NCBI GenBank assembly: GCA_019973155.2 | Contig: BPQB01000081.1 | Span: forward strand, 1-64,000 | Source of the DNA: Phanerochaete sordida | Taxonomy: Eukaryota > Basidiomycota > Agaricomycetes > Polyporales > Phanerochaetaceae | Direction of reading: 5' to 3' | DNA length: 64,000 nucleotides | Shown: positions 12,842 to 23,970 of the stretch, piece by piece | Layout: every line of letters begins with the position of its first letter | How positions within the stretch are numbered: the first letter of the stretch is position 1 | Notes under the pieces: model-generated | The model's input: only the letters and a program-made list of their open reading frames with translations | Database searches by the model: none | What the model was told of the DNA's origin: nothing | Made by a program: the position numbers and the translations under genes

Positions 12842-15272
12842 CTAGTTTGCACGACGGCGCCAGGCACGTCTGCGCCCCGGGTTGGTCGTGCCGTTCGTGG
12901 CCTTGAAGACGCTCAGCGCCCACGCCCCGCCGCACTTCGACGACGCGTCGCCGGCGCACGGCATGGCGCACTGGCTCGCGGCAAGCGTCTGGCCGAGGTT
13001 GTTCGCGAAGCTGTTGCCGCCTGCACAACCCAACCGTCCCGTCAGCACTCGCGGCCCCACGTCCGGCGGGCAGAGAACGCACAATAGCACTCCGCGCCGT
13101 ACTCGAGGCCCGCCATCGCGAAGCTGCGCGCCGCACACGCGCTCTGGCACAGCGCCGGCGTCATCTGGTCGCTCGCGAACGAGTACCCGTCGAGCGCGCG
13201 CGCGCCGCCGTCCTTGCTGCAGCTGGTGCTGACCCACTGCGTGCCGCCGACGCTGCTCGACGGCGGCGCGGACGACGCCGCCGGCGCGCTGCCCGTCGGC
13301 GTCGCCGTGCCGCCCGTGAGCGGCAGCTGCACCGGCGACGGGTTCGGGTTGTGCAGCAGCTCGAGCCGGTTCGGGCCGCCGCACGTCTCGAGGACTGGAG
13401 AGCGGTCAGCGGACGCAGGTAGGCGGGCGCGTGGGGCGTACCGTTGCCGGAGCAGCGGCCGTTGCACTGCTCCTGCGGGACGGTCGACGCCGTGGCGCCG
13501 TTCGTGAGCGCGGAGCCGCAGAAGCATTGCTGGGGGCAGCCGATCAGCGTGCGGCGCGTGTGAGGAACCACTGGGGACGTACGTTGCCGTTCTCGACGCC
13601 GGCGAGCGGCTGGCCCTGGTTCGCGCAGAGCGCGCTGCAGCCCGCCTTGGTCATGTTGCCCTGCTGGAAGGTGACGTTCGTGAGCGCGCGGCCGCTCGAG
13701 CCCTCCGCGATGCAGCCCATGTCGCTCCAGCCCGCGGGCAGCGGAAGGATCGCGGCGACGAGCCCGGGGTTGTCGGTCCCGCTGCAGGTGGGCTCCGGGC
13801 CCGTGCCGTCCCAGGGCAGGTTGCACCCGGGCAGCTGCGCGATCGGGGCGCTGTCGCCGATGTCCTCGTTCACGATCTGGCCCTCGAACTCGCACGCGCT
13901 CGCCGCGGTGCTGTCCATCACCGCCGCGAACGCCGGGCAGTCCTGCACGTTGCCCATCGCGTTCGGGCAGTTGTCGATGAAGTCCTGCAGGATGCCCGTG
14001 TCCGTCCAGCCCATCGCGAAGTCGCCGTGATAGCGGTAGCCGACGGTGTCGCCGTTCGACAGGGACCACGTGCCCGCTCCGTGGTACGGGAAGTTGTTCG
14101 TGGGTATGAACATCTCGTAGAAGAGCGAGATCAGGTGGACCGGGTGCGTGTCCGGGCAGTATCCGTCGTTGTATGCGCCAATGGGGTACGACATGTGCGA
14201 GTAATGGTCAGCACTGTCCAGGTTCTTGCCATCCCAGCACGACGGGAAGAACACCTGGGCGCGCATACCGTCCGGGCACTGGTGGTCGAAGAAGTTGGGG
14301 CGTTCTGCCCAGTCGGGGTCTCCTGAGTGGCTGTTGCTATAGTCTGGAGTCCCGTGAGAAGCGGACTTCAGAAGCGCTGCGAGCGTGCCTACCTAAGCAA
14401 ACGTAGCTGACCGCCTGATCTGCGAAGCTTGACGCGTTGTATGTGCCCCTGGTATTATTTCCAGCCAGCATCTGCTCGCTTGGTCAGCAAAACGACTCTC
14501 CAAACAACCTGGACCAGGAAAGATGGACCAGGACAGAGAAAGAAAAGAAAAATGAGGACCAAATAACTTGGTCCTGACACAAGCCTTTAAATACCAAGAC
14601 GAGACTGATCCACGCACCTTTAGACCCGGAGGGAAGGGCTGGATCTTGTCATTGTTGGGACCTGGGCGGATAAGGTAGTAGATGTTCATGGTCGGCTCTG
14701 TGGGATGCATGAGCGAAGAAATGGAGAATGGTAAAAGAACGTATTCACTCATGAAGGTGTACGATCCATTGTTCGGATCAACGTAGTACGGTGACGGCTA
14801 AGGTGATATCCAGTCAGTAATTGGGCAAACCCGCAAGCAATCCAAAACCGATCGTGCACATCCCCAAGGGGTCTGTGATTATTCTAGTCACAGAATCTGC
14901 ACGAGGCGACGGTTCCACTGCCGCTCTATTCGGACTATAGTACTCACCACCCAATAGTTGCTGAAATCCTTCGTGACTTCCATAGTGGTACACTTGCTCT
15001 GGGTCAGCTGGGTGTAGTCGTAGTTCTCGGAGAACCCGCTGCCCCCAAACACGCTGTGGACGTGCGATCCATACTGGTAGCGACAGTTCAGCACAACACG
15101 CGTCCACAAGAAGGGCAACACGTACCGTGCCCGGGAAGATAATGGGATCGAGGCGCGTGTTGACGACGGTGGAGGTGCCACCAAAGATCACGTAGTTCTG
15201 GGCACGGGCGAGCGCGGCCTGCAGGAGCGCATACAGCCAGGCCAAGACGATGGGACTCATGATGGGTGACAT
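12842..15272 (-). CDS. Secreted DUF1996 protein with two WSC domains
   Basis: Eight exons (15126-15272, 14948-15073, 14618-14797, 14393-14471, 13583-14343, 13442-13529, 13083-13394, 12842-13020) join in frame to 623 aa. A hydrophobic signal peptide ends near ALARAQ. Residues of about 25-330 match DUF1996: SYVCLDYSNSHSGDP, QVFFPSCWDGKNLDS, HYSHMSYP and CPDTHPVHL. Two cysteine-rich WSC modules follow; landmarks are CIAEGSSGRAL/NQCFCGS/CNGRCSG for the first and YGAECYCG/CAMPCAGD for the second, joined by a Pro/Ser/Thr linker. WSC domains bind carbohydrate and fungal DUF1996-WSC proteins are secreted, but no enzyme activity is established, so a wall or polysaccharide role is inference. A second in-frame ATG at 15260 would also give a good signal peptide. 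The last residues are unusually arginine-rich. Confidence 0.9.
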
Positions 15273-16189
15273 CTTGGCTGTCGATCCGGGCAGACCGCGG
15301 GTCCTTAAGAGCCTGCCCTGCCATCCGCTTCACACGAGGCCGGAGCCGCGCTGGTACCTGCAGGGCGGCTTCCAGGCGTCCGTAGGGTTTGATAACGTGG
15401 AGGCTGGGCGCACTCTGCCTGTTTTCATTAGCGGTCATTGAAAGCGAGACGGAGAGAACCCGTTCGTATGTCGGCAGCTGCATGTTCGCCGCCGCTGTCG
15501 CCGTCGTCGTCAAGGTCGAAGGGAACGAGGCTGTGAAGCGCCCGGGCTTGCCGGGCGTAAATGCGCGTAAATGCCTCGGTAAGCTTTGTGGCGTCCACCT
15601 TCGGCCTCTTTTGCGCGGAAAGGAGCTTTTTCATAGAATATAGCATGCACGAGATGAGCTCGACATCCCCAAGGCGTATGAGAGGATCTTTGAGCAACGT
15701 CTCGACGAGCTCTCGCAGGTCTGCGATGAGCGCCACACAGGCCCTTGCCACCACATGCACCCTGGCCAATGACCGTCCTACCCGACGTGACAACGGCGAA
15801 ACCAAACCCTTTCAGGATGCCCAAGCACTGACGGCAGCCCGACGAGCCCCACGTAATGTCTTCCGTGCCAGCCGTCGGTAGCTCAGCGCAAGAATCCAGC
15901 CCATCTAAAGCTTGTGAAGCGTCACAGCGCGCGGCGTTCTGGCCACAGGCCCTGATTGACAGCGGCGGACCCTGCATCCTCCCACCGCGGGCCACATGCG
16001 CGTAACGGCATCCAAGTGTTCAAATACCAACAAATAGGCGTAATTAGGGTTGTATGTTACGGGATTAGAACGCAGAAGCGACGGACAAGGGGATATGTGC
16101 GAACAGACGAGAGCTTCCAGTGACGAACGGGGACCACCAAAGAATCGAGATAGGAGCGTAGAAAATCCGAGCGGTACGTGCGGGCGCGT
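15273..16189. other. Region between DUF1996/WSC and SEC1 genes
   Basis: The part nearest 15272 should be the DUF1996/WSC promoter. The middle carries one open frame on the minus strand with protein-like composition, listed separately at 15428-15805. Near the SEC1 end a TTAGGG hexamer occurs at 16044-16049. Nothing else is recognisable. Confidence 0.45.
15428..15805 (-). CDS. Unrecognised ORF, possibly a gene fragment
   Basis: A 125-codon open frame. Unlike the Arg/Ala-rich shadow frames nearby, it reads like a folded helical protein: alternating hydrophobic and charged residues such as RELVETLLKDPLIRL and LISCMLYSMKKLL, then an acidic DLDDDGDSGG stretch before the stop. I do not recognise the family. 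No good start codon or upstream exon was found; an overlapping frame just upstream (about 15790-15900) also looks protein-like, as if a frameshift or a missed intron separates them. It could be the last exon of an unannotated gene or a decayed fragment. It lies about 150 bp upstream of the DUF1996/WSC start, on the same strand. Confidence 0.3.
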   Translation of the reverse strand: MVSPLSRRVGRSLARVHVVARACVALIADLRELVETLLKDPLIRLGDVELISCMLYSMKKLLSAQKRPKVDATKLTEAFTRIYARQARALHSLVPFDLDDDGDSGGEHAAADIRTGSLRLAFNDR

Positions 16190-19071
16190 CTAGAAGTGGA
16201 AGAGGCCCCGTTTCTTCTTCTTCTTCTCTTCGACGGGGGTGCTCGCGCTCGTCTGCACGGAGTTGCCGCTCGCGAACGACTGGATGGGCGACGGGCGCGA
16301 CGAGCGGCCGGGCTGCGCGCGTGCCTGCGGCGCGGGCGCGGCCGGCTGTGGCGGGGGCGCGTCGCGCGTGTAGTAGACCTCGTCGTAGAAGTCCTGGAAC
16401 GCGCGCGGGCCACGCCCCTCGCCGATGCCGTTGGGCAGCGCGCGCGAGCCGACACCCCCAATCTCGAGCACCTTGAGATCGTCGACGAAGTCCCTCGGGG
16501 TCAGTGTGTGCGTGGAACCTGTCCGTGGAACACGTCAGCTTCTGTCGCGGGCGGGAGGACGTAAGGCGTTCCGCACCAATGATGATGTCCTTGTTCAGGC
16601 TCTTGGACAGCAGGTACGCCTCCCTCATCTCCGAGTAGGTCATGCCCCCAGCGACGAATACGAGCACGCGCTGCTTCGCTTCCTGCGACGCTCCGGGCTT
16701 CGCCGCACGATGCCAGCTCGGCTTCGCGCTTCGCAATGAAGTTGCTCCGGTGGAAGGCGTTGCCTTGAGGCTCGGTGCCGCTGAGAGAGATGGCTGGTCT
16801 CTGACATATGGGAACAGCGTTGGGTCTAGCTTGTTGCCAACGTGATCCTAGGAGGCACGGTAAGCTGCTGGCCCTCATCATAGCGAGATTAAACTAACCT
16901 CGAGTACGGTTCGTAGTAATGGTTTGTATCTGGACAGTTCGTACTCCTCCTCGGTGCTCTGTTTCTGCTTCAGCCGCTTCTTGGTATCTTTGTCGGTAGG
17001 TCCCTGAGATTAGAGCGTTTAGGACCACGCGAATGTCGATCGCGACATCACTGACCCTGCTTATGCGGAGACCCAGATGCACAAGGGCGTTGACGGCATC
17101 TTGATCGGGCAGAGACAAACGTGCATGCTGGTATAGTCGCCGACGATCTTCGTCTGGAACGCCGTCGCGATGTTGGATGTACAGTGCAATGATACGAACT
17201 TTATTGAGGTTCCTGCAGGGTGGCCGTGAGTAAGCGCGGCATTTGGGGTGCAAGCGACGTACTGCACGTCTCGGCTGTCGAGCAATGGAACCATCTCCTC
17301 AACGAGGTGCTTAGGGGTCTTGCCTTCCGCTGTGAGGCCGGTGGCGCAGTTCTGCTCGACGGTGGCGATGGCGGGCAGCTTAGCACGTTCAAAAATGTCC
17401 ATGCACTCCTGGGCCATGGTCAGGTGGAGTGAGAACTACGGGGAAATGGTATCAGCGCCGCTGTCGCTTTGGTAAACCATGCATGCGCTGACCTTCTCGC
17501 GCTGCTCCTGGAATTGCGGCAAGTTCGCCAGCATGTCTTTCATGTCATTCAGGTTTGCGGCGCCCTCACTGGTCCGCGGTCAGCGTCGTCTCACGCTCAT
17601 TGGTTACGGCCACACATACCCCTTGAACCCCGCGTTGTCCTGCATGAACTGGTTAAAGTCCGCCATGAGCTTGTCGATGGCCTCGCGCATGTGCATGTGC
17701 CTAATCTCCGTCCAGACGTTGTCCGTGTCCGACAGGACGGCCGTCTTATCTTCGAACGTCCCCGCGGCGGTCTGGAACTTGTACAGGTACTTCGCTCCGT
17801 TCTCGATGGGCAGCAGGTCCGTCGCCATCGCCTGGTAGGTGAACTCGTGCAGGAAGGGCGCCATCGTGTCCATCGTCCGGTCTGTAATGAGCAGCGTGGA
17901 ACGCCCCCTACCCGCGTCCTTCTACGCGCACCCAATAGCGGCTCAGCTGCAACGTAAACGCAAGTAGTGCCTAGGACGTACGGGGAAATCAGGGTTTGCT
18001 CTTTTGTATTCATCAAGCCCCTGCTGCACCATGAATGCCAGCATCTTCGCGACATAGTCGCTCTCCGCGCTCTCAAATGAGCGTGCCTCCTGTCCGCGTG
18101 CCAGCTGTGTCCGCCAGCGTCCGCTGCCTTCCGGTGGCGGGGGTGCGCGTGTGGTGGCATGTGGCTTCAGCGGACCGAGCGGCTGATGGTGTGATGGGAG
18201 GTAGTAGCGGATGTACGGGTACTCGTTGAGCGTGACACACACGTTTACGAGCTGCGCGGGGGAGCGTCAGCGTGCACGCGCACGCGAGAGCCAAAGCGCG
18301 AGCACGCACCATCTTGCTCGTGAACCTCAGCTCCTCCTCCAACTGGGCCCGCGCGTTCTGGAAGGCAGCGTCGCTCCGTGGCGGAGCGAAGGCGTTGAAA
18401 AACATCGCTGGACGCTTGGTGGAGAACGCCTGCGCCTCGAGCGCTGCACCACGTCTCAGCACGCCCTGCACACGCGAGTCCCGAACGAGCACGCACCCCA
18501 AAAGTTGATGTAGAGCTCCTGCAGCGCCTTCAGATACGGCTCGGCCGGCGAGGACGTCAATTTCTCGAAGAGGGGTTCAGGAAGGCCTTGGGATCACGGT
18601 GTCGCTAAGCAGTCGCGTCTGGAGCGGGCACGGAGCACGACACATACATACCATCTATGAAGAAGAGGTGCGCAGCGGCGTACTGCTGGCGGCCGCCGCT
18701 GAAGTCGCGGATGATGCGGTCTACGTTCTGAGATGTCGGCATGAGCAGGTAGACAGCATCCATCGACGGCTGGGGCTCGCGATAGCTCGTGATCGCCTCG
18801 ATGACTGGATGCTGCGCATGAGCGGGGACGAAGCACGCGGACCAGGAGGCACGACGCACGAGTGACATTCTCCTCCAGGACATCGAACTGCTTCAGAACG
18901 GTGCTGAGGAGCTGCTGCGAGTGCTCGTCTACAACGAGGATCTTCCAGCGTGCCGGGGGGTTCACCGACCTGATCGCCTCTAGGAACTCTGCGCGACGCC
19001 GTCAGCGGTGCTAAAGCGGCTGCGCGAGCAAGCTACGCACTCGTCTTGACGGTTTGGAGGAGGGAGGTCAT
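16190..19071 (-). CDS. SEC1: Sec1/Munc18-family protein (exocytosis)
   Basis: SM protein that clasps SNARE complexes during secretory-vesicle fusion at the plasma membrane. Thirteen exons (19041-19071, 18860-18988, 18652-18804, 18497-18586, 18310-18443, 17982-18251, 17620-17921, 17493-17568, 17263-17435, 17056-17212, 16899-17003, 16577-16847, 16190-16518) join to 739 aa. Family landmarks in order: RWKILVVDEHSQQLL near the N-terminus, MDAVYLLMPT, LEAQAFSTKRPAMFF, STLLITDRTMD, HEFTYQAMATDLLP, KVRIIALYIQHRDG and VLVFVAGGMTYSEMREAY. The plasma-membrane Sec1 subgroup, rather than Sly1, Vps45 or Vps33, is favoured by overall similarity, but the subgroup call is less certain than the family. A proline-rich insertion (about 18080-18180) interrupts domain 1/2, and the tail is lysine-rich. 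It ends 222 bp after the PSO2 stop, on the same strand. Confidence 0.9.
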
Positions 19072-19293
19072 GACGGTCGGGTTGCAAGATGTACAGCTCT
19101 GCTCATCCTCGCTCTCGGGCATCTGTGAGCGCGTCGCTTGGCAATCTTATCATGCAATTTCCTGATTCGTCCAACCCTGTCCCGCTGCTGCGAGCGGATT
19201 CTTCAAGCAACCCGCAAGACGATCTCTTTGCAGGAGTGTGAAGAGACAGGTTCGCTGAGGTGTAATTGACAGCACGGATACAGTACAGATATA

Positions 19294-22116
19294 TCACCAA
19301 TATTCCGAAGATCTGAACTTGACGACTTCCACCTTCCCCCGCTTCTTCTTCTCCGCTTCCCACTTCTCCACCCACTTCGCCATCTTCCCCCTGGACGCCT
19401 CGCTGCCGACGTTGACTGTCGCGATCATGCGGCCCCAGTCAAACGAGAGCGCGAAGCACGTAAGCTCGAAGAACGAGCTGTGCTCGGAGTACGGCACGCC
19501 ATACAGCTGCAGGTTCGGCGTGGAGTTCTTCATCGCATTGATGTTGGAGAAGTTGAAGGTCTTCGCCTGCGACTTGGCTATGACAGAGTCTATGGAAGGC
19601 TGAGTATCGGCCCCCTTGGCCGCCGTGAACCTGGAAGACGTCAGGACATTCCGCTGACAGGTACCATGCAGATACCACTCACGTCCAGCCGGTCGGTCTG
19701 AACCCTACCGCCTTCGTCCAGTACCCGTTCCACTGTTCCATGTACAGCTTCAGCCGGTCCGAGTTAATGACGCCCAGAGGAAGAAGATGGACGCCTGCTT
19801 GGAGCGGATCGGACGTGAGCATCGCATCGAGTTCGGCATCGGCCTGGCAGCGTAAAATGGCAGTCTTGCGAGAGTCGCTGTAGACCTTGGTCTGCAGCGC
19901 CTTCGCGATCGCCTTCACTATGCGCTCCTTGCCGATGGAGTACGTCCTACGGCGGGAAGCGTCAACGTGTGAACGTCACAGGCCATGGAAAGACGTACCC
20001 GACGATGATGAGCGTCCGCTCACGTTTCGCCACCCCTTTCTCCTTCGGCTTGTCCTGAACGCTAAAGAAGCTGTCCACGCGGGCATGCTTCTCCTTCCCT
20101 GTATGCAAGGGTTCGTCGGAGACTATGCGCTTGGCGAGCTCCGCGCACGCGGAGATGACCTCGCTCTGCGGCGGGAAGCAGTACTGGTCGCGCATACAAT
20201 CAGCTAGGAACGGCACGAAATGCGCGGCGAGCGTACCTTGGGGTCCAGGTAGGTCGTATCCAGATAGACGGTGTCGATCCGCTTGCCGCGGACCGCGGGG
20301 TGCAGGACGTGCTGGGGCGACGCACGGAAATCGCCGCAGTGGAGGTACCGGAAGACGCGTTTCGAGCCGACGAAGGGCGACTTGTATGCGCTGTCGCCCG
20401 CGTTGACTGTCTGCGGGCCCTCGAAGAGGAAGAGGCACGACCCAGGGCCTAGAAACAGCTTTCAGAAAAAAGATACGACGCTGTGTGGATATGGACGTAC
20501 AATGGTTGGCCTCGATTAGAGTAACCGTGACGCCGCCGGTATCTGGAATGACGGTCGCGACATCCATGGGGAGGGGATGGACCCACTTGCGGTCGACACG
20601 CAGCATGTGTATGATCAAGTTCGCGGTGCCTTCCGAAGCATAGATAGGGCCGCTCTTCCAGTTACTTGACAGATTAGTATAGTGGTCCGAGTGCGCATGT
20701 CTGCAGGCGAAATGAGCTGATGGCCAACACAGACGAGAGTATTCGCGTACGTCAAGAAGTAGGCGGTGACGCCGGGTATAGAGCCATAGCGGAACGCATC
20801 GACGGCAATGGGCATGCCCTGCATGACCTTGTAGAAGGGAGCTTTTCGCCGTCCGCCGTTCGCCTTCGTGGGTCGGAAGTTGCGGTCCTCTGCGACCGCA
20901 GCTTCTTTCCAAGCCTCGTTCTCCTTGCGCGAGTTCATGAGCATGGAGAAGACACCAGGCCCGCTGTCTTTCGCGGGAGACTTGAGATCTTCTTCGTCCT
21001 CGGACTCAGGTGGCACATGTACTACTTGGTACGCGGAGATGGGCCTCAACACCTTGGAAGAACTGGGGTCGGGCGCCGCCTTCGCGGGTGGATCCTTCGC
21101 AGGAGAAGGCGGAGCTGCATCCATGCATTCGTTGACATGCTGCTGTATCTCCTATATGCTCAATGAGCATACACTCAGCGAAACCATAGCTGTCCACGTA
21201 CTAATTCAGAGAGCTTGTCCAGGAGCACGTCGCATATAGGGCAGGTCGTCTGCGCGGTGTCTTGCACAGGGTCAGCATCTTCCTGTGGGAACTCATCCTC
21301 GACCTCGACCTCATCACGATCGTCCGGAGTGATGTCGCCTTCGGCAGGAGCAGCCTCGTCGTCCCCGAGTTCCCACTGATCGGCGGACGTCGCGTTGGCG
21401 ACAGGAGCGTGCATGTATGACGTCCCTTCTCGAAGGAGCTCATCATCCGTGTCGAGTCTCTGCAACGGATCGAGGGAGGGACGGGGTGGGGGTTCCGCTA
21501 TTCTTGTCGCAGATACGCCTGGCGGGTCGCCCGCGTGGTAACTGCCGTCGAGGCATGCGCTGGTATTGTTTCGAGCTGCCGGCAACAGCGATGCAGGTGC
21601 TGCGGACGGTGGGGAGGCGCATGCTGGCTCATCATGCAGAAGCGTCGGCACTCCGAAGTCCGGCCCATCCTCGTCTGTACGTTCTAGCAGGGGCTCCTGC
21701 TCGCCTAGGAGAAGCGAGGGCTCACCGAACGAGATGTCGAGAGGTTCAGCGGTGGAGGTTGGTATGGACTGAGCCGTAGAAGTGCTTGGCAGCTGCTGCC
21801 GGGAAGACTCGCCCTGCGGCGTTGGGTTGGCCGCCTTGGACGAAGACGGGCGGGATGCACGGGTGCTCTCGAGGACTTCAATGTCCGAAGAGTCATCTAT
21901 GGAGATTGGTTCTGGCGACACATCGTCGTCGTCGTCAATCACAATGATGTCCTCAGGAGCAACCTTGAGCGGTGGCTTCTTCACGCCGTTCCGTTTGGCA
22001 GCCTGTGTTGGCTGGCTCGGCTGCAGCCTGGCCTTTTTATTGGCATCGTTTCCGCCTTTCTTGAAAAAGGAGTCGAGGGTTGTCGACTGCGCTGTCTCCT
22101 TTCGTTTCTTTGCCAT
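19294..22116 (-). CDS. PSO2: DNA crosslink-repair nuclease Pso2/Snm1
   Basis: Metallo-beta-lactamase/beta-CASP 5'-exonuclease that processes DNA interstrand crosslinks in the nucleus. Seven exons (21202-22116, 20751-21151, 20501-20700, 20237-20448, 19999-20183, 19683-19946, 19294-19630) join to 837 aa. The N-terminus has a PIP-box-like STTLDSFFKK and a long acidic, disordered stretch. A UBZ4-type zinc finger follows (CPICDVLL then HVNEC). The catalytic part includes FLTHAHSDHYTNL with the HxHxDH metal motif, then EANHCPGSCLFLFEG and YLDTTYLDP. The C-terminal DRMBL region ends with PYSEHSSFFEL and GRMIATVNVGS. All key motif residues are present. A transposon starts only about 60 bp upstream of the ATG, so much of its present promoter is mobile-element sequence. 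Confidence 0.93.
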
Positions 22117-22159
22117 GCGGCACGCAGTTCAGGCCCGACAAGAGAAAGTGAGGAAGTGG

Positions 22160-22169
22160 TCGTCTGCCA
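22160..22169 (+). repeat. Possible target-site duplication, left copy
   Basis: The 10-mer TCGTCTGCCA occurs here and again at 23386-23395, bracketing the terminal inverted repeats at 7 and 8 bp distance. A 10-bp duplication fits Mutator-like elements (known range 9-11 bp). Confidence 0.45.
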
Positions 22170-22176
22170 GTTGGCC

Positions 22177-22209
22177 AACTTTTGCCACTAGATCAATTGC
22201 CTGATCTGG
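22177..22209 (+). repeat. Left terminal inverted repeat, 33 bp
   Basis: The reverse complement of this 33-bp stretch recurs at 23345-23377 with a single mismatch (CTGATCTGG against CTGATTTGG). Such a match over this length is far beyond chance in 64 kb. Confidence 0.85.
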
Positions 22210-22354
22210 CAAGGGGCGGGGGCTCGCCGGCCAAAGGACAAGGAGCGGCCGATCGACACGCTTTGGAAGCAATTCCCGGCGTAAAACACTCGTATTTAGC
22301 TACCAAGAAATACAATTCGTTTGGTAAACAACAACAAACATGGTGCGCATGCGG

Positions 22355-23170
22355 CTAAGGGCGATACTGCACGAAGGTAAACTCTCCGGCGGGGGCAGAC
22401 TGGCGTACTCGATTGCGAGCCGGGGGCTTCCTCGAGGCAGGTGGCGGCTGGGTGGGCGACGACACTGTATGAGAGGATGGCATGAGCGCAACAGAGACCC
22501 CTGGGGCATGGAAAGAGGTCGCCGGTGTCGGCAAGATATGCGGAGCGTGGCTGGACCACGTTGGCTGGGCAGCGGCGTGTGCGCCCGATGATCCGCTCTC
22601 AAGCGGCGGCAAGGCGTTCTGAAGCACAGCCGGACCGGCCGGGAGACCTTGAGGAGCCGCGGAAGAAGCGGGCGGTCGTGTACCAACAGATATGGCGGCT
22701 GGTTAAGATGTGCAATGTCCAGAGGGAGCACTAGGGGCCGGCGAAGATTTCAGCGGATCAGGCGCAGGGCCAGGGTTCGGAGCTGGTTGAGGTAGTGTAG
22801 ACGATGTGCTTGTGAGTGTAGAGGGCCTGTAGATGTCAGTAGGGCATTCTAGGAGTGTTGCGTTCCGTGTGCACCAATAGGTCGTGCGCGAGACCCAGAG
22901 AAGCTGCTGAGCATCGCTCCGTGGCTTCTCCGTCTTGTGGTAGACAAACTCTACTGCATTCTCGCGCTGCTCATTGAGCCGCCAGGCCTCGAACTCCTCT
23001 TCTGATGCCCACTCGAGGGGATATCGATTCGGAAGCGGCCCAGCGTCATACAGATAACCGCCTTGCCTGTTCTCGGCTCCGGGGATATTGCATAGGAAGG
23101 AGGTTTGCAGGCAGTCCGAGGGAGCTGAGCTCGCCACAGTAGCAGACTGGGCCACAGGCAGAGTAGACAT
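22355..23170 (-). pseudogene. Transposon ORF split by one in-frame stop
   Basis: One reading frame runs for about 272 codons from the ATG at 23170 to a stop at 22355, interrupted by a single TAA after codon 155 (22703-22705). The N-terminal part includes ASEEEFEAWRLNEQRENAVEF and VSRTTYWCTRN, which faintly recall FAR1-like zinc-finger proteins expanded in basidiomycetes; no complete zinc site is visible. After the stop the same frame continues as Pro/Ala/Ser-rich sequence ending FTFVQYRP. A 33-nt GT...AG segment spans the stop but would be an unusually short intron. Read-through, a tiny intron and decay are all possible; decay is simplest. Confidence 0.5.
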
Positions 23171-23344
23171 CGGGGAACATGATGGATTAAGACTGGAATC
23201 AACATGAGGGGCGTAGCACTACGTGATAAATACCCTGGACAATGCCTGTGGCCTTTGACGCGACGCGACGCGCTGCTTTGGCCCCGCGGTAATTGGGCGC
23301 CTGACGGCCGGGCGGGCGGAGGCGGTGCCCAAAGGGGGTGCATT

Positions 23345-23377
23345 CCAAATCAGGCAATTGATCTAGTGGCAAAAGTT
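23345..23377 (-). repeat. Right terminal inverted repeat, 33 bp
   Basis: Inverted partner of 22177-22209, with one mismatch. Confidence 0.85.
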
Positions 23378-23385
23378 CAAAGCTT

Positions 23386-23395
23386 TCGTCTGCCA
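23386..23395 (+). repeat. Possible target-site duplication, right copy
   Basis: Same 10-mer as at 22160-22169. If this is the true target duplication, the element ends 7-8 bp outside the inverted repeats. Confidence 0.45.
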
Positions 23396-23970
23396 AGTTC
23401 AACGAGCTTGCCAAGTGCAGAAGCAGAGGACCGAGGGAACATGCCCAGACGCCCGAGCGATCAGCGCCTCCCCGCACTTGTCAAGCGCCCGGTAACCTGG
23501 CGGGATTGCCGCCATGCCGTCGCTTCCGGGGCAACGATTTAGATGCTGCGTTGCAGATAAAAATACCGCTCTGGAGAGGTACGAGGGTGCAGCTGGATGA
23601 GCGTGCAGTACGAGTAGGCATACGCCTAAAAATCGCTATTTTTATTGAGTCGAATCGAGCGAGTCGCGATGTCTTGGCTACGCTTGACTCGGTCGTGCCT
23701 GGGCGAACACGATGCCCATAAAAGGCAAGGGGCGGGCGGTGCCGGCGATGCCGACGGGTGATAGAGTCTTCCATCAGGCGCGGGTCCGGATATGGTAATC
23801 ACCGCATGTTCTTAAATGCCTGGGCTTGGTACGGGAGACGGTCGATTATCCTTCCTGCTTCATTTCTCTCACCTTCGTCGTCGTCGACGCCCGCCTTCGC
23901 CTCCGCAGAGCACTCGCTGCTCGCTGTCATTCTTTTGCGCCCCCACATCCTACTTTAAATCACGACTAAA

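Larger units (their letters stand above)
22177..23377. mobile_element. 1.2 kb DNA transposon with terminal inverted repeats
   Basis: The 1201-bp unit is bounded by 33-bp near-perfect inverted repeats and bracketed by a possible 10-bp target duplication. It contains one interrupted open frame on the minus strand (22355-23170). The target-site length and faint resemblance of that frame to FAR1-type DNA-binding proteins suggest a Mutator-like element, but it is too short for an autonomous transposase. The near-identity of its ends suggests recent movement. It sits between PSO2 and the chitin deacetylase gene. Confidence 0.75.
22117..23970. other. Divergent promoter region filled by a transposon
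   Basis: This lies between the PSO2 (-) and chitin deacetylase (+) start codons. About two thirds of it is the inverted-repeat element at 22177-23377. The remaining 590 bp before 23971 should hold the chitin deacetylase promoter, including a pyrimidine-rich tract around 23850-23930. Confidence 0.6.
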
